Part shown: piece after piece, positions 1 through 5,786 of the stretch
Layout of the letters: every line of letters starts with the position of its first letter
Numbering within the stretch: position 1 is the first letter of the stretch
Assembly (NCBI GenBank): GCA_900763685.1
Contig: CAAFLF010000008.1
Location: forward strand, 1-11,316
Direction of reading: 5' to 3'
DNA length: 11,316 bases
Source of the DNA: an uncultured Oscillospiraceae bacterium
GTDB lineage: Bacteria; Bacillota; Clostridia; Oscillospirales; Oscillospiraceae
Notes under the pieces: model-generated
The model's database searches: none
Seen by the model: only the letters and a program-made list of their open reading frames with translations
What the model was told of the DNA's origin: nothing
Translations under genes and position numbers: made by a program

Positions 1-23
1 CTTTGGGCGGCGGGGCGGTGGCA

Positions 24-94
24 TTTCAGGCCGACCGCACGCGGAAAATGGCCGCCCCAACGGGGCGGCCATTTTCCACACTTGCGGCCTGAGA
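24..94. repeat. Nested palindrome, bidirectional terminator-like hairpin
   Basis: The inner stem pairs 43-58 with 62-77, 16 perfect base pairs around the triloop AAC. An outer arm, CAGGCCG at 27-33, pairs with CGGCCTG at 85-91 and extends by a few more pairs to 24/94, leaving an internal loop of 9 and 7 nt. The inner stem ends in AAAA/TTTT, so it could stop transcription in either direction, although the U run lies inside the stem. Its neighbour to the left is unknown. The double-layered symmetry is more than a plain terminator needs and could be a palindromic repeat element. Confidence 0.7.
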
Positions 95-114
95 AGTATT
101 TTTCGTCACGTACA
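93..114 (+). repeat. 22-bp dispersed motif, copy A
   Basis: This begins GAAGTATTTTTC and ends ACGTACA. It matches copy B (3647-3668) at 18 of 22 positions without gaps, both in the same orientation. The differences are at positions 6, 13, 14 and 15 of the motif. Both copies lie among hairpins in non-coding DNA. Confidence 0.6.
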
Positions 115-130
115 CGCCGCGACGAAAAAT
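98..130. repeat. 10-bp inverted repeat (ATTTTTCGTC/GACGAAAAAT)
   Basis: ATTTTTCGTC at 98-107 pairs perfectly with GACGAAAAAT at 121-130 across a 13-nt loop. The left arm lies inside the 22-bp motif (93-114) that recurs at 3647-3668. It stands between two other hairpins with almost no gap, as part of the five-hairpin cluster 24-214. Confidence 0.7.
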
Positions 131-141
131 GATTTGGGTTC

Positions 142-188
142 TTTCCGCCGGGGGCGGAAACCAGGAAGGGGCTTTGGCCCCTTCCTGG
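142..188. terminator. Two abutting hairpins, the second terminator-like
   Basis: TTTCCGCC at 142-149 pairs with GGCGGAAA at 153-160 (8 bp, loop GGG). Directly next to it, CCAGGAAGGGGC at 161-172 pairs with GCCCCTTCCTGG at 177-188 (12 bp, loop TTTG). On the plus strand the second stem is followed by ACTTTTCC, and on the minus strand by TTTCCGCC, so it could end transcription from either side. For the minus-strand genes at 397-2034 these are among the first strong stems met downstream. Confidence 0.6.
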
Positions 189-194
189 ACTTTT

Positions 195-214
195 CCGGGG
201 ACGGGGGTCCCCGG
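195..214. repeat. 8-bp hairpin, CCGGGGAC/GTCCCCGG
   Basis: CCGGGGAC at 195-202 pairs with GTCCCCGG at 207-214 around a GGGG loop. It is the fifth stem of the 24-214 cluster. A near copy of its core (GGGGACGGGGGCCCCGG) lies in the 5' leader of the substrate-binding protein gene, around 3895-3911. Confidence 0.6.
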
Positions 215-338
215 TCGGCTGCGTGCTTCTGCTAGAAGTGCCTGCTGTCCGCCTGGCCGCGGAGCGGCTTCGGCGGCGAGGGGGCCGCTTCGGCGGCGGG
301 ACGAGGGACGGGCGCGGGCGCTTCGCCGCGCGCCGGGG

Positions 339-378
339 ACGGGAGACGAAGGACGGGGGACGAGAGACGTTGGGACGG
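339..378. repeat. Degenerate 7-bp tandem repeat (ACGRRRG)
   Basis: ACG recurs at 339, 346, 353, 360 and 367, exactly 7 bases apart, and once more at 375. Units read ACGGGAG, ACGAAGG, ACGGGGG, ACGAGAG, ACGTTGGG. A shorter run with the same period occurs at 301 and 308. The array lies just past the stop codon of the minus-strand gene ending at 397. No reading frame here is credible as a gene. The rest of 215-396 is GC-rich low-complexity DNA, including two CTTCGGCGGCG copies near 269 and 287. Confidence 0.65.
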
Positions 379-396
379 TAAGGTGGGAGGTGGGGG

Positions 397-1107
397 TCAG
401 GGGGCTTGGTAGATACCGTAGAGTCGTTGGACGCCGAGGTACTGATACCCGCTGAGGTCTTCGTCCACGCGGATGTTCATGGCGGCGCTCACCGCGTCCG
501 AAAACGCCAGGATGTTGCGCTGGGCCTCGATGGCGTCCCAGTCGGCGTCGGGCCAAAGCTCTCTCAGCAGTTCCGTGTTTTTACGGAAGCAGTACGCGGA
601 ATCCGGGCTTTTCAGGAGATAGCCGACGCGGCTTTTGTTCGCGAAGTAGACCCGGCACTCGGGTACGGAGACCCCTTCCGCCGCGAGGCTGTAGGACACA
701 ACGGTCGAGCGGAGAGCCCAGGACGCCGATTTTGTCCGATGAAACATGACGCCCTCGGGCCGGTCTCCGCAGCTGAAGACGCGGGAACTGAGGCAGGTGA
801 CATGATCCCGGAAGAGGATGAGATCGCCGTGGAGGCGGAGCGGGACCCCCATTTTACGAAGCTCACACTCCAGGATGAAGGGGGGAACGTCCGTCTCATG
901 CAGGGAACGGATGGTTTCCAGAAAGAATCTCTCCCGGTCATGCATCGGCTCCTTCTGGAAGTCGGTCCGGCATAGGCGCTGGATCTTCTCAAGGTAGTCG
1001 TTGAGGGCTTCCCGCTCCTGACAGGCGTTTTCGAGATCGCCCGTCAGGTACTCGAGGACCTTTTCCCGCTTCGGGGAGAAAATATGCAGGGAGGAGCGCA
1101 GACTCAT
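397..1107 (-). CDS. Hypothetical protein, 236 residues, unrecognised
   Basis: I do not recognise this protein. The start is set by the ATG at 1107, with AGAGGTG at 1114-1120 six bases before it. A longer open frame reaches 1158 but has no ribosome binding site. The N-terminal 70 residues are charged and probably helical, and the rest is mixed alpha/beta in character. There is no signal peptide, membrane span or lipobox, so it is probably cytoplasmic. It has seven scattered cysteines (29, 46, 81, 105, 113, 151, 173) without a clear metal-binding spacing, and an aromatic-rich C-terminus (YQYLGVQRLYGIY). It lies 78 bases downstream of the FAH-family gene on the same strand with no clear promoter between, so co-transcription is likely. 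Base composition seems lower in GC than the neighbours: 32 G+C in 60 at positions 901-960. No function is assigned. Confidence 0.75.
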   Translation of the reverse strand: MSLRSSLHIFSPKREKVLEYLTGDLENACQEREALNDYLEKIQRLCRTDFQKEPMHDRERFFLETIRSLHETDVPPFILECELRKMGVPLRLHGDLILFRDHVTCLSSRVFSCGDRPEGVMFHRTKSASWALRSTVVSYSLAAEGVSVPECRVYFANKSRVGYLLKSPDSAYCFRKNTELLRELWPDADWDAIEAQRNILAFSDAVSAAMNIRVDEDLSGYQYLGVQRLYGIYQAP

Positions 1108-1152
1108 GGGGAACACCTCTTTTCTCTGATTTTCTCCGGCGGGGAAAGGGAA

Positions 1153-1176
1153 GGACACGGAGGGGCGGATGTGTCC
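1153..1176 (-). other. Short hairpin between FAH gene and unknown gene
   Basis: GGACAC at 1153-1158 pairs with GTGTCC at 1171-1176 over a 12-nt loop. There is no U run after it on the minus strand. It may slow transcription or protect an mRNA end, but it does not look like a full terminator, so the two minus-strand genes remain a probable operon. Confidence 0.35.
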
Positions 1177-1185
1177 GAGTTTGGG

Positions 1186-2034
1186 TTACTCCACCGGATT
1201 CTCCAGTACTCCGATGCCCTCGATCTCGCAGCGGACGGTGTCGCCGGGGCGGAGGAATCTGGGGGGATCGAAGCCCATGCCCACCCCCGCCGGGGTGCCG
1301 GTGGCGATGACGGTGCCCGCCTGGAGGGTCATGCCCTGGGAGAGCTCTGAGATGACGTAGGGGATGGAGAAGAGCAGGCGGTCCGTGACGGAATCCTGCC
1401 GGAGCTCGTCGTTGACATAACACCGTATGGCCTGGGCCGGGGGCCAGGCGAACTCGTCCGCCGTCACGAGGCAGGGACCCATGGGGGCGAAGCCGTCCAG
1501 GCCCTTGCCGAAGGTCCACTGCTTGTGGCCGGTCTGCAGGTTCCGGGCGGAGACGTCATTGAGGATGGTGTAGCCGAAGACGCGGGCCCGGGCCTCGGCC
1601 TCCGTCACCCGGCAGGCGTCCCGGCCCAGGACCACGGCCAGCTCCACCTCATAGTCCAGGTTTTCCACGATGTCCCAATGGCCGGGGATGGGCTCGCCGG
1701 GACCGGGGCAGCGGTTGGCCCGCTTGGTGAAGTAGACGGCCCGGTTGTCCCGGGTGAAGGCGTCGGCGTCGAAGCGCTCGGCCTCCGCCTTGTGCTGCTG
1801 GTAGTTCATGCCGAGGCAGAGGATGTCCTGCCGGGGCACTGGGATGGGGGCGAGGACGCGGACGGCGGAGAAGGGGATGGGCGCTCCGGCGTCGGAGCGC
1901 AGGGCGGCGTCCCGGTGGGCGGGATCGTCCGTCAGGAGGGCGTTCATGTCGGCGTAGGGGAGGGGGCGGAGGGCGCCGTCCTCGGCCCGGCAGACCAGGG
2001 TCCGGCCCCGGTGGGATACGGTATAGAGCTTCAT
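1186..2034 (-). CDS. Fumarylacetoacetate hydrolase (FAH) family protein
   Basis: This 282-residue protein is a typical single FAH domain. The family comprises divalent-metal enzymes that hydrolyse, isomerise or decarboxylate 2-oxo/acylpyruvate-type compounds. Visible marks are LGMNY (74-78), the metal-ligand segment DYEVELAVV with E129 and E131, D160 in ILNDVSARNLQ, GLDGFAPMGP (178-187, K177 just before) and IATGTPAGVGMG (243-254). The start is the ATG at 2034, fixed by AAAGGAGGT at 2041-2049 with six bases between; upstream methionines in the open frame lie beyond the promoter. It is a cytosolic enzyme without a signal peptide. It reads away from the helicase from its own promoter (2071-2099). 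The exact substrate cannot be read from sequence; candidates are acylpyruvase, oxaloacetate tautomerase/decarboxylase, or 2-hydroxyhepta-2,4-diene-1,7-dioate isomerase. No aromatic-degradation partner gene is nearby. Confidence 0.92.
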   Translation of the reverse strand: MKLYTVSHRGRTLVCRAEDGALRPLPYADMNALLTDDPAHRDAALRSDAGAPIPFSAVRVLAPIPVPRQDILCLGMNYQQHKAEAERFDADAFTRDNRAVYFTKRANRCPGPGEPIPGHWDIVENLDYEVELAVVLGRDACRVTEAEARARVFGYTILNDVSARNLQTGHKQWTFGKGLDGFAPMGPCLVTADEFAWPPAQAIRCYVNDELRQDSVTDRLLFSIPYVISELSQGMTLQAGTVIATGTPAGVGMGFDPPRFLRPGDTVRCEIEGIGVLENPVE

Positions 2035-2070
2035 GGGAGTACCTCCTTTGGGTCTCGGTTTTTCGCCCCC

Positions 2071-2099
2071 AGTATAGCACCATCGGAGGGGGAAGTCCA
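2071..2099 (-). promoter_or_regulatory. Sigma-A promoter for the FAH gene
   Basis: On the minus strand, -35 TGGACT (2094-2099) and -10 TATACT (2071-2076) are separated by exactly 17 bases. Transcription would start near 2064, giving a leader of about 30 bases before the ATG at 2034. The -35 box lies only eight bases from the -35 box of the divergent helicase promoter. Confidence 0.7.
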
Positions 2100-2107
2100 C
2101 GGGGCTC

Positions 2108-2136
2108 TTTACAAAGGGGGATGGGGGTGCTATGAT
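2108..2136 (+). promoter_or_regulatory. Sigma-A promoter for the DEAD-box helicase
   Basis: TTTACA (2108-2113), 17 bases, TATGAT (2131-2136): five of six consensus bases in each box. The expected start is near 2143, leaving a leader of about 94 bases before the ATG at 2237. The -10 box overlaps a palindrome at 2134-2153. Confidence 0.8.
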
Positions 2137-2153
2137 ATCCTTAGCGGGATATC
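2134..2153. promoter_or_regulatory. Inverted repeat over the helicase start site (operator candidate)
   Basis: GATATCC at 2134-2140 and GGATATC at 2147-2153 are perfect arms with a 6-bp spacer. The repeat begins inside the -10 box and covers the expected transcription start. A dimeric repressor bound here would block the helicase promoter; alternatively it forms a small hairpin at the mRNA 5' end. No regulator gene lies next to it. Confidence 0.4.
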
Positions 2154-2236
2154 GTCCCCCGGAGACGGTGTCGCGGAATTTTGAAGGTGGAAGGACGAGC
2201 CTTGGGCGGGTGCCTTCCAGGGAAAGGAAATCAAAC

Positions 2237-3394
2237 ATGGAAGTCACGCAAGGCGTTCGTTTCGACACGTTAAACCTCTCACCGGAGATCATGAAGGCCC
2301 TGGAGAAGCGGGGCATCGAGCTCTCCACCCCGGTGCAGGCCGGGTGCATCCCCCCCATGATGGAGTGGAAGGACGTGGTGGCCAAGGCCCCCACCGGCAC
2401 CGGCAAGACCTTTGCCTACGGCATCCCCATCGTGGAGCACATCGACCCGGAGGATGAGAGCGTGCAGGCCGTGATCCTGGCCCCCACGCGGGAGCTGGCC
2501 ATCCAGATCACGGAGGAGCTGCGGGACCTCGCCGCTTTCCGACCCGGCGTCCGCACCGTCTGCCTCTACGGCGGCGCGCCCATCGGCAAGCAGATCGACA
2601 CCCTGAAAAAGCACCCCCAGATCGTGGTGGCCACCCCCGGCCGCCTCTCCGACCACATGAAGCGCCGCACCGTCCGGGTGGACACCGCCCAGACCGTGGT
2701 GCTGGACGAGGCGGACCGGATGCTGGACATGGGCTTCATCCACGACGTGACCCGGCTGCTGGACCGGATGAATAAGCGCAAGAACCTGGGGCTCTTCTCC
2801 GCCACCATCTCCCGGGAGGTCATGGACATCGCCTGGGTCTACCAGCGGGACGCCGAGGAGATCACCGTCCGGGCGGACGAGCAGAACAAGCCCGACATCA
2901 AGCAGTTCCGCATGGAGGTCGCCAGCAACGAGAAGGCCGACGCCATCACGAAGATCCTGCGGGAGACCGGTTTTGACCGCTGCATGGCCTTCTGCAACAC
3001 CAAGGGCAACACGGAGCGCATCTGCAAGTTTTTGCAGATGCGGGGCGTCAACGCCGAGTGCATCCACGGGGACATCCCCCAGAAGCGCCGGGAGGAGGTC
3101 ATGAACCGATTCCGCCAGGGGCAGATCGCCGTCTTCGTCTCCACGGACGTGGCGGCCCGGGGCATCGACGTGGACGACGTGGACATCGTCTTCAACTGCG
3201 ACATCCCCGACGAGAACCAGGACTACGTCCACCGCATCGGCCGCACCGGCCGGGCCAAGCGCCAGGGCGTGGCGGTGTCCCTCATCGCGGACTACCCCTC
3301 CAAGCTGCGCATCGACGACATCGCGGCCAAGACCCACAACGAGATCGTCCCCGTCCGCTTCAACGCGGAGGGGCATCTGGAGGTCATCCAGTAA
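2237..3394 (+). CDS. DEAD-box ATP-dependent RNA helicase
   Basis: This 385-residue protein has the full two-RecA-domain core of DEAD-box helicases, which unwind short RNA duplexes using ATP in ribosome assembly, mRNA turnover and cold adaptation. Motifs in order: Q motif region with F9 and TPVQ (31-34), motif I APTGTGKT (51-58), PTRELA (Ia), TPGR (Ib), motif II DEAD (157-160), motif III SAT (188-190), motif V ARGID (307-311), motif VI HRIGRTGRA (332-340). It ends about 50 residues after motif VI, with no basic or RGG-rich tail, so it is close to a minimal core, shorter than CshA or DeaD. The ATG at 2237 follows GGAAAGGA at 2221-2228; an upstream frame beginning at 2132 overlaps the promoter. 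It has its own promoter and terminator, so it is monocistronic. Which paralogue it is (CshA-, CshC- or RhlE-like) cannot be decided here. Confidence 0.96.
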   Translation: MEVTQGVRFDTLNLSPEIMKALEKRGIELSTPVQAGCIPPMMEWKDVVAKAPTGTGKTFAYGIPIVEHIDPEDESVQAVILAPTRELAIQITEELRDLAAFRPGVRTVCLYGGAPIGKQIDTLKKHPQIVVATPGRLSDHMKRRTVRVDTAQTVVLDEADRMLDMGFIHDVTRLLDRMNKRKNLGLFSATISREVMDIAWVYQRDAEEITVRADEQNKPDIKQFRMEVASNEKADAITKILRETGFDRCMAFCNTKGNTERICKFLQMRGVNAECIHGDIPQKRREEVMNRFRQGQIAVFVSTDVAARGIDVDDVDIVFNCDIPDENQDYVHRIGRTGRAKRQGVAVSLIADYPSKLRIDDIAAKTHNEIVPVRFNAEGHLEVIQ

Positions 3395-3401
3395 AGCACT
3401 T

Positions 3402-3438
3402 CAAAGCAGGTCCGGCACAGCCGGACCTGCTTTGATTT
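3402..3438 (+). terminator. Rho-independent terminator after the helicase
   Basis: The 14-bp perfect stem 3402-3415/3421-3434 has loop CACAG, and the AAAG/CTTT base of the stem is followed by ATTT. It begins seven bases after the helicase stop codon. Confidence 0.85.
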
Positions 3439-3646
3439 CCGCCAAAGCGCCTTCGCCGCTTTGGCGGGGGGGGCGCACTGCGCTCTGTGCCTCGGTCAGC
3501 CGCCAAGGCGGCTGATTCGACACTCCGCTCCGGCGTCGAAGCAAACTTCGTATCCTTCGCTTTCGCCCGGCGGGCGGAAGCTCACTCACTCCGTTGCTCC
3601 TCCTCTTCCCACCGGACCCGCTTCGCTGGGCTCCGGCGGGAGCCCT

Positions 3647-3668
3647 GAAGTGTTTTTCCCGACGTACA
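3647..3668 (+). repeat. 22-bp dispersed motif, copy B
   Basis: This begins GAAGTGTTTTTC and ends ACGTACA. See copy A at 93-114. Unlike copy A it is not followed by the GACGAAAAAT arm, so it lacks that hairpin partner. Confidence 0.6.
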
Positions 3669-3789
3669 GAAGGTGAAATGCCCCGGAGGGGCAAGAGAAG
3701 CCGCCCTGGGGCGCGCCGCCGGGAAAAACAATTATGATTCTTTTGCGCCTGCGGGCGCGAAACTCCGCAAGGCAGAGAACGGGCGATTC

Positions 3790-3806
3790 TGTAACCAAAT
3801 TGTAAC
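3790..3806 (+). promoter_or_regulatory. TGTAAC direct repeat, 11-bp spacing (operator candidate)
   Basis: TGTAAC occurs at 3790-3795 and 3801-3806, one helical turn apart, ending 17 bases before the -35 box at 3824. Two tandem half-sites at 11-bp spacing upstream of -35 is the arrangement bound by OmpR/PhoB-family activators. The Pho assignment is inference from geometry and a loose match to CTGTnAC-type half-sites. Confidence 0.4.
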
Positions 3807-3823
3807 TTTTTCCGCCCGGTGGG

Positions 3824-3852
3824 TTTACAAGGGGCGGGAAAGCCGGTATAAT
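3824..3852 (+). promoter_or_regulatory. Strong sigma-A promoter for the ABC binding protein
   Basis: TTTACA (3824-3829), 17 bases, consensus TATAAT (3847-3852). Transcription would start near 3859, giving a leader of about 78 bases that contains a G/C hairpin around 3894-3912 before the AGGAG-type ribosome binding site. Confidence 0.88.
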
Positions 3853-3936
3853 GCCATTTGTTGACTATCATTTCACTGTCCCTGACCTTTCGGCGGGGAC
3901 GGGGGCCCCGGAGCGGGAGATATAGGAGCGTGGACG

Positions 3937-5607
3937 ATGAAGATGTGGAAACGGATGGCGGCGATGGGCCTCTGCCTCGCCCTGGCGGCGGGGACGCTGG
4001 CGGGCTGCGGCGGCGGGAGCGCCCCGGGTCTTGCCCTGCGGCTCAGCATGGGGCAGGAGGCCGGGAGCTACGACCCCATCCGGGCGGAGACGGCGGAGGC
4101 GGAGACGGTGATCGTCCACCTCTATGAAAACCTCCTCCGGAAGGCGCCGGATACCTCCGGCGGGACCACCCTGGCCTCCGGCGTCGCAAAGAAGTACGAC
4201 GTGGAGGAGAACTACGACGGGACGGTGACCTATACCTTCCACCTGCGGCAGGCCAAGTGGTCCGACGGGCAGACGGTGACGGCGGGGGACTTCGTCTACG
4301 CCTGGCAGCGCCTGGCGGACCCGGTGACCAATTCCCCCAGCGCGTCCCTGCTCTCCGCCGTGGCGGGCTATGACGAGGTCCGCTCCTCCGGGGATGTCTC
4401 GAAGCTGCGGGTCTCGGCGGAGGGCGAGCTCACCTTCGTTGTGACCCTTCTCGGCAAGTGCGATTGGTTTTTGGAGGACGTCTGCACCGATCCCGCCACC
4501 ATGCCCCTGCGGCAGGATAACCTCCAGCCCCTGAAGGAGGAGGCTATCCAGGAAAACCTCCAGGCGGAGGAGCGGGGGGAGACCGGGACGAGGAACTGGG
4601 CCTCCGACCCCGCAAGACTGGTGACCAACGGGCCCTACACCGCGAGCCGCGGCGAGGAGGGCGAGCTGATCCTGACCCGGAGCGAGACCTATGTGGGCGG
4701 CGTCAGCGGGCCGGAGGAGCTGCGCTTCCTCTTCCACGACAGCCCGGAGGCGGCCTGGGAGACCTACGCCGCCGGGGAGGCGGACTTCGTGTCCCCCCTG
4801 CCCCGGGCGGAGATCGAGGCCAAGGCCGAGAGCGACTGGGCCGGCGCGGCCCTGTCCCAGACCACGGTGCTGCTCTTCAACACCCAGGGGGAGGTCTTTC
4901 CGGACGTTCAGGCCCGGAAGGCGTTCTCCCTGGCCATCGACCGGCAGGCCCTCTCGGACCTGACGGCGCTGGTGAGCCGGCCGGCGGAGGGCCTTGTGCC
5001 CTACGGCGTGCCGGATGAGAACGGAGAAGATTTCCGGACCCAGGGGGGCGACCTCGTGGGGGAGAGCGGCACGGAGGAGGCGCTGGCGGAGGCCAACGCC
5101 CTGCTGGGGGAAAGCGGCTACGGCAGCAGCGCCGTGCCCCGCTTTGTCTATGAGGACACGGAGGAGAACGCCGCCCTGGCGGACGCCCTCTGGAAGGCCT
5201 GGATGAAGGGGCTGAAGGTCCGGCTGGAGCGGGTGCCCCTCAGCGCCGACGAGCTGCGGGAGGCCCTGAGCGCCGGGGACTATGACATCGCCCTCACGGA
5301 CATCCGGGGCAACGCCCTGGACGCCGAGAGCTTCCTGGATCTCTGGCGGGGGGACAGCCCGGAGAACGTAGCGGGCTATGAGAACGGGGCCTACGATACC
5401 CTGCTGAAGGTCATCCGCTCCGCCTCCGACGAGAAGGCCCGGCAGGGCTGCCTCCACGACGCGGAGGCCTTGCTGCTGGACGACTGCCCGGTGGCGCCGC
5501 TGCTCTTCACCGCCTCCGCCTGGGAGGCGAGGGAGGGCCTGGTGGGCATCCTGCGGGATGGGCGGGGCTTCTTCAGCTTCGCCAGCGCCGCGGAGGTCAG
5601 CGGATAA
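3937..5607 (+). CDS. ABC transporter peptide-type substrate-binding lipoprotein (SBP family 5)
   Basis: This 556-residue precursor carries a lipoprotein signal peptide: basic MKMWKR, a hydrophobic stretch, then lipobox LAGC with Cys24 as the lipid anchor, so it is held on the outer face of the membrane. Family 5 (OppA/DppA-like) marks are YENLLR, the TYTFHLR strand, WSDGQ (108-112), FVYAWQRL (119-126) and NGPY (231-234), followed by the usual C-terminal lobe. Length fits the family. Such proteins capture oligopeptides, and sometimes other solutes, and hand them to an ABC permease. No permease or ATPase gene is adjacent: the gene has its own promoter and terminator and is monocistronic, so it must serve a transporter encoded elsewhere, or act as a sensor or scavenger. 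AGGAG lies about nine bases before the ATG. Ligand unknown; the peptide call is by family. Confidence 0.93.
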   Translation: MKMWKRMAAMGLCLALAAGTLAGCGGGSAPGLALRLSMGQEAGSYDPIRAETAEAETVIVHLYENLLRKAPDTSGGTTLASGVAKKYDVEENYDGTVTYTFHLRQAKWSDGQTVTAGDFVYAWQRLADPVTNSPSASLLSAVAGYDEVRSSGDVSKLRVSAEGELTFVVTLLGKCDWFLEDVCTDPATMPLRQDNLQPLKEEAIQENLQAEERGETGTRNWASDPARLVTNGPYTASRGEEGELILTRSETYVGGVSGPEELRFLFHDSPEAAWETYAAGEADFVSPLPRAEIEAKAESDWAGAALSQTTVLLFNTQGEVFPDVQARKAFSLAIDRQALSDLTALVSRPAEGLVPYGVPDENGEDFRTQGGDLVGESGTEEALAEANALLGESGYGSSAVPRFVYEDTEENAALADALWKAWMKGLKVRLERVPLSADELREALSAGDYDIALTDIRGNALDAESFLDLWRGDSPENVAGYENGAYDTLLKVIRSASDEKARQGCLHDAEALLLDDCPVAPLLFTASAWEAREGLVGILRDGRGFFSFASAAEVSG

Positions 5608-5616
5608 GCGTGTTTC

Positions 5617-5649
5617 AGGCGGGGACCGGAGGCCCGGTCCCCGCCTTTT
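5617..5649 (+). terminator. Rho-independent terminator after the ABC binding protein
   Basis: The 13-bp perfect stem 5617-5629/5634-5646 has loop AGGC and ends in TTTT (5646-5649). It starts nine bases after the stop codon and separates this gene from the next operon. Confidence 0.88.
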
Positions 5650-5696
5650 CCCCGGCTTGCGGGGTCGAAATCCCCCGAAACGGCAGGAAAAGGTTC

Positions 5697-5725
5697 TTGC
5701 GGGCCGCCGGGGAATGTACTATGAT
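5697..5725 (+). promoter_or_regulatory. Probable sigma-A promoter of the dctP-gluQ-aldolase operon
   Basis: TTGCGG (5697-5702), 17 bases, TATGAT (5720-5725). The -10 box is good and the -35 box is weak, so an activator or modest expression is plausible. The expected start near 5732 leaves about 55 bases of leader before the ATG at 5787. Confidence 0.6.
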
Positions 5726-5786
5726 AAGCGAAACGATCACGGCCCGAGGGCCGATGCCGCCCCCGGGCGGAGAAGGGAGGAGCGGT

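Larger units (their letters stand above)
3439..3820. repeat. Non-coding, hairpin-rich intergenic stretch
   Basis: No credible gene lies here, although short open frames exist. Perfect stems include 3439-3449/3457-3467 (11 bp), CAGCCGCC/GGCGGCTG at 3497-3514 (AA between the arms), TTCGAC/GTCGAA at 3516-3540, CCGGA/TCCGG enclosing further pairs at 3612-3636, and TGCCCC/GGGGCA around 3679-3693. The segment at 3647-3668 matches the left-end motif at 93-114 in 18 of 22 positions. The density of palindromes and this shared motif suggest a dispersed intergenic repeat, rather than a relic of a gene. Confidence 0.55.

Noticed and set aside
1..91. Plus-strand open frame running in from the left edge and stopping at 89-91
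   Set aside because: It reads straight through the 43-77 terminator-like stem and shows no recognisable domain. A gene tail ending before the stem cannot be excluded but is not supported.
129..455. Plus-strand 108-residue open frame
   Set aside because: It crosses the hairpins and the heptamer repeat and overlaps the supported minus-strand gene. It is a composition artefact of GC-rich DNA.
2035..2406. N-terminal extension of the FAH protein
   Set aside because: It would run over both divergent promoters and into the helicase. The ATG at 2034 has an ideal ribosome binding site.
2279..3376. Long minus-strand frame opposite the helicase
   Set aside because: It is the mirror image of a GC-rich coding frame, with low-complexity V/D/G/H-rich protein and no motifs.
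3439..3540. Possible CRISPR array because of repeated palindromes
   Set aside because: The stems differ in sequence and spacing, with no regular repeat-spacer pattern and no cas genes.
3461..3676. Small 71-residue plus-strand frame in the intergenic stretch
   Set aside because: It lies across several perfect palindromes and part of the shared 22-bp motif, has no good ribosome binding site, and has proline/serine-rich composition.
3868..5457. 529-residue minus-strand frame
   Set aside because: It lies wholly opposite the binding-protein gene, with repetitive composition and no domain.
5610..5786. Upstream GTG start for the TRAP binding protein
   Set aside because: It would place the terminator 5617-5649 and the promoter inside the gene and bury the lipoprotein signal peptide.
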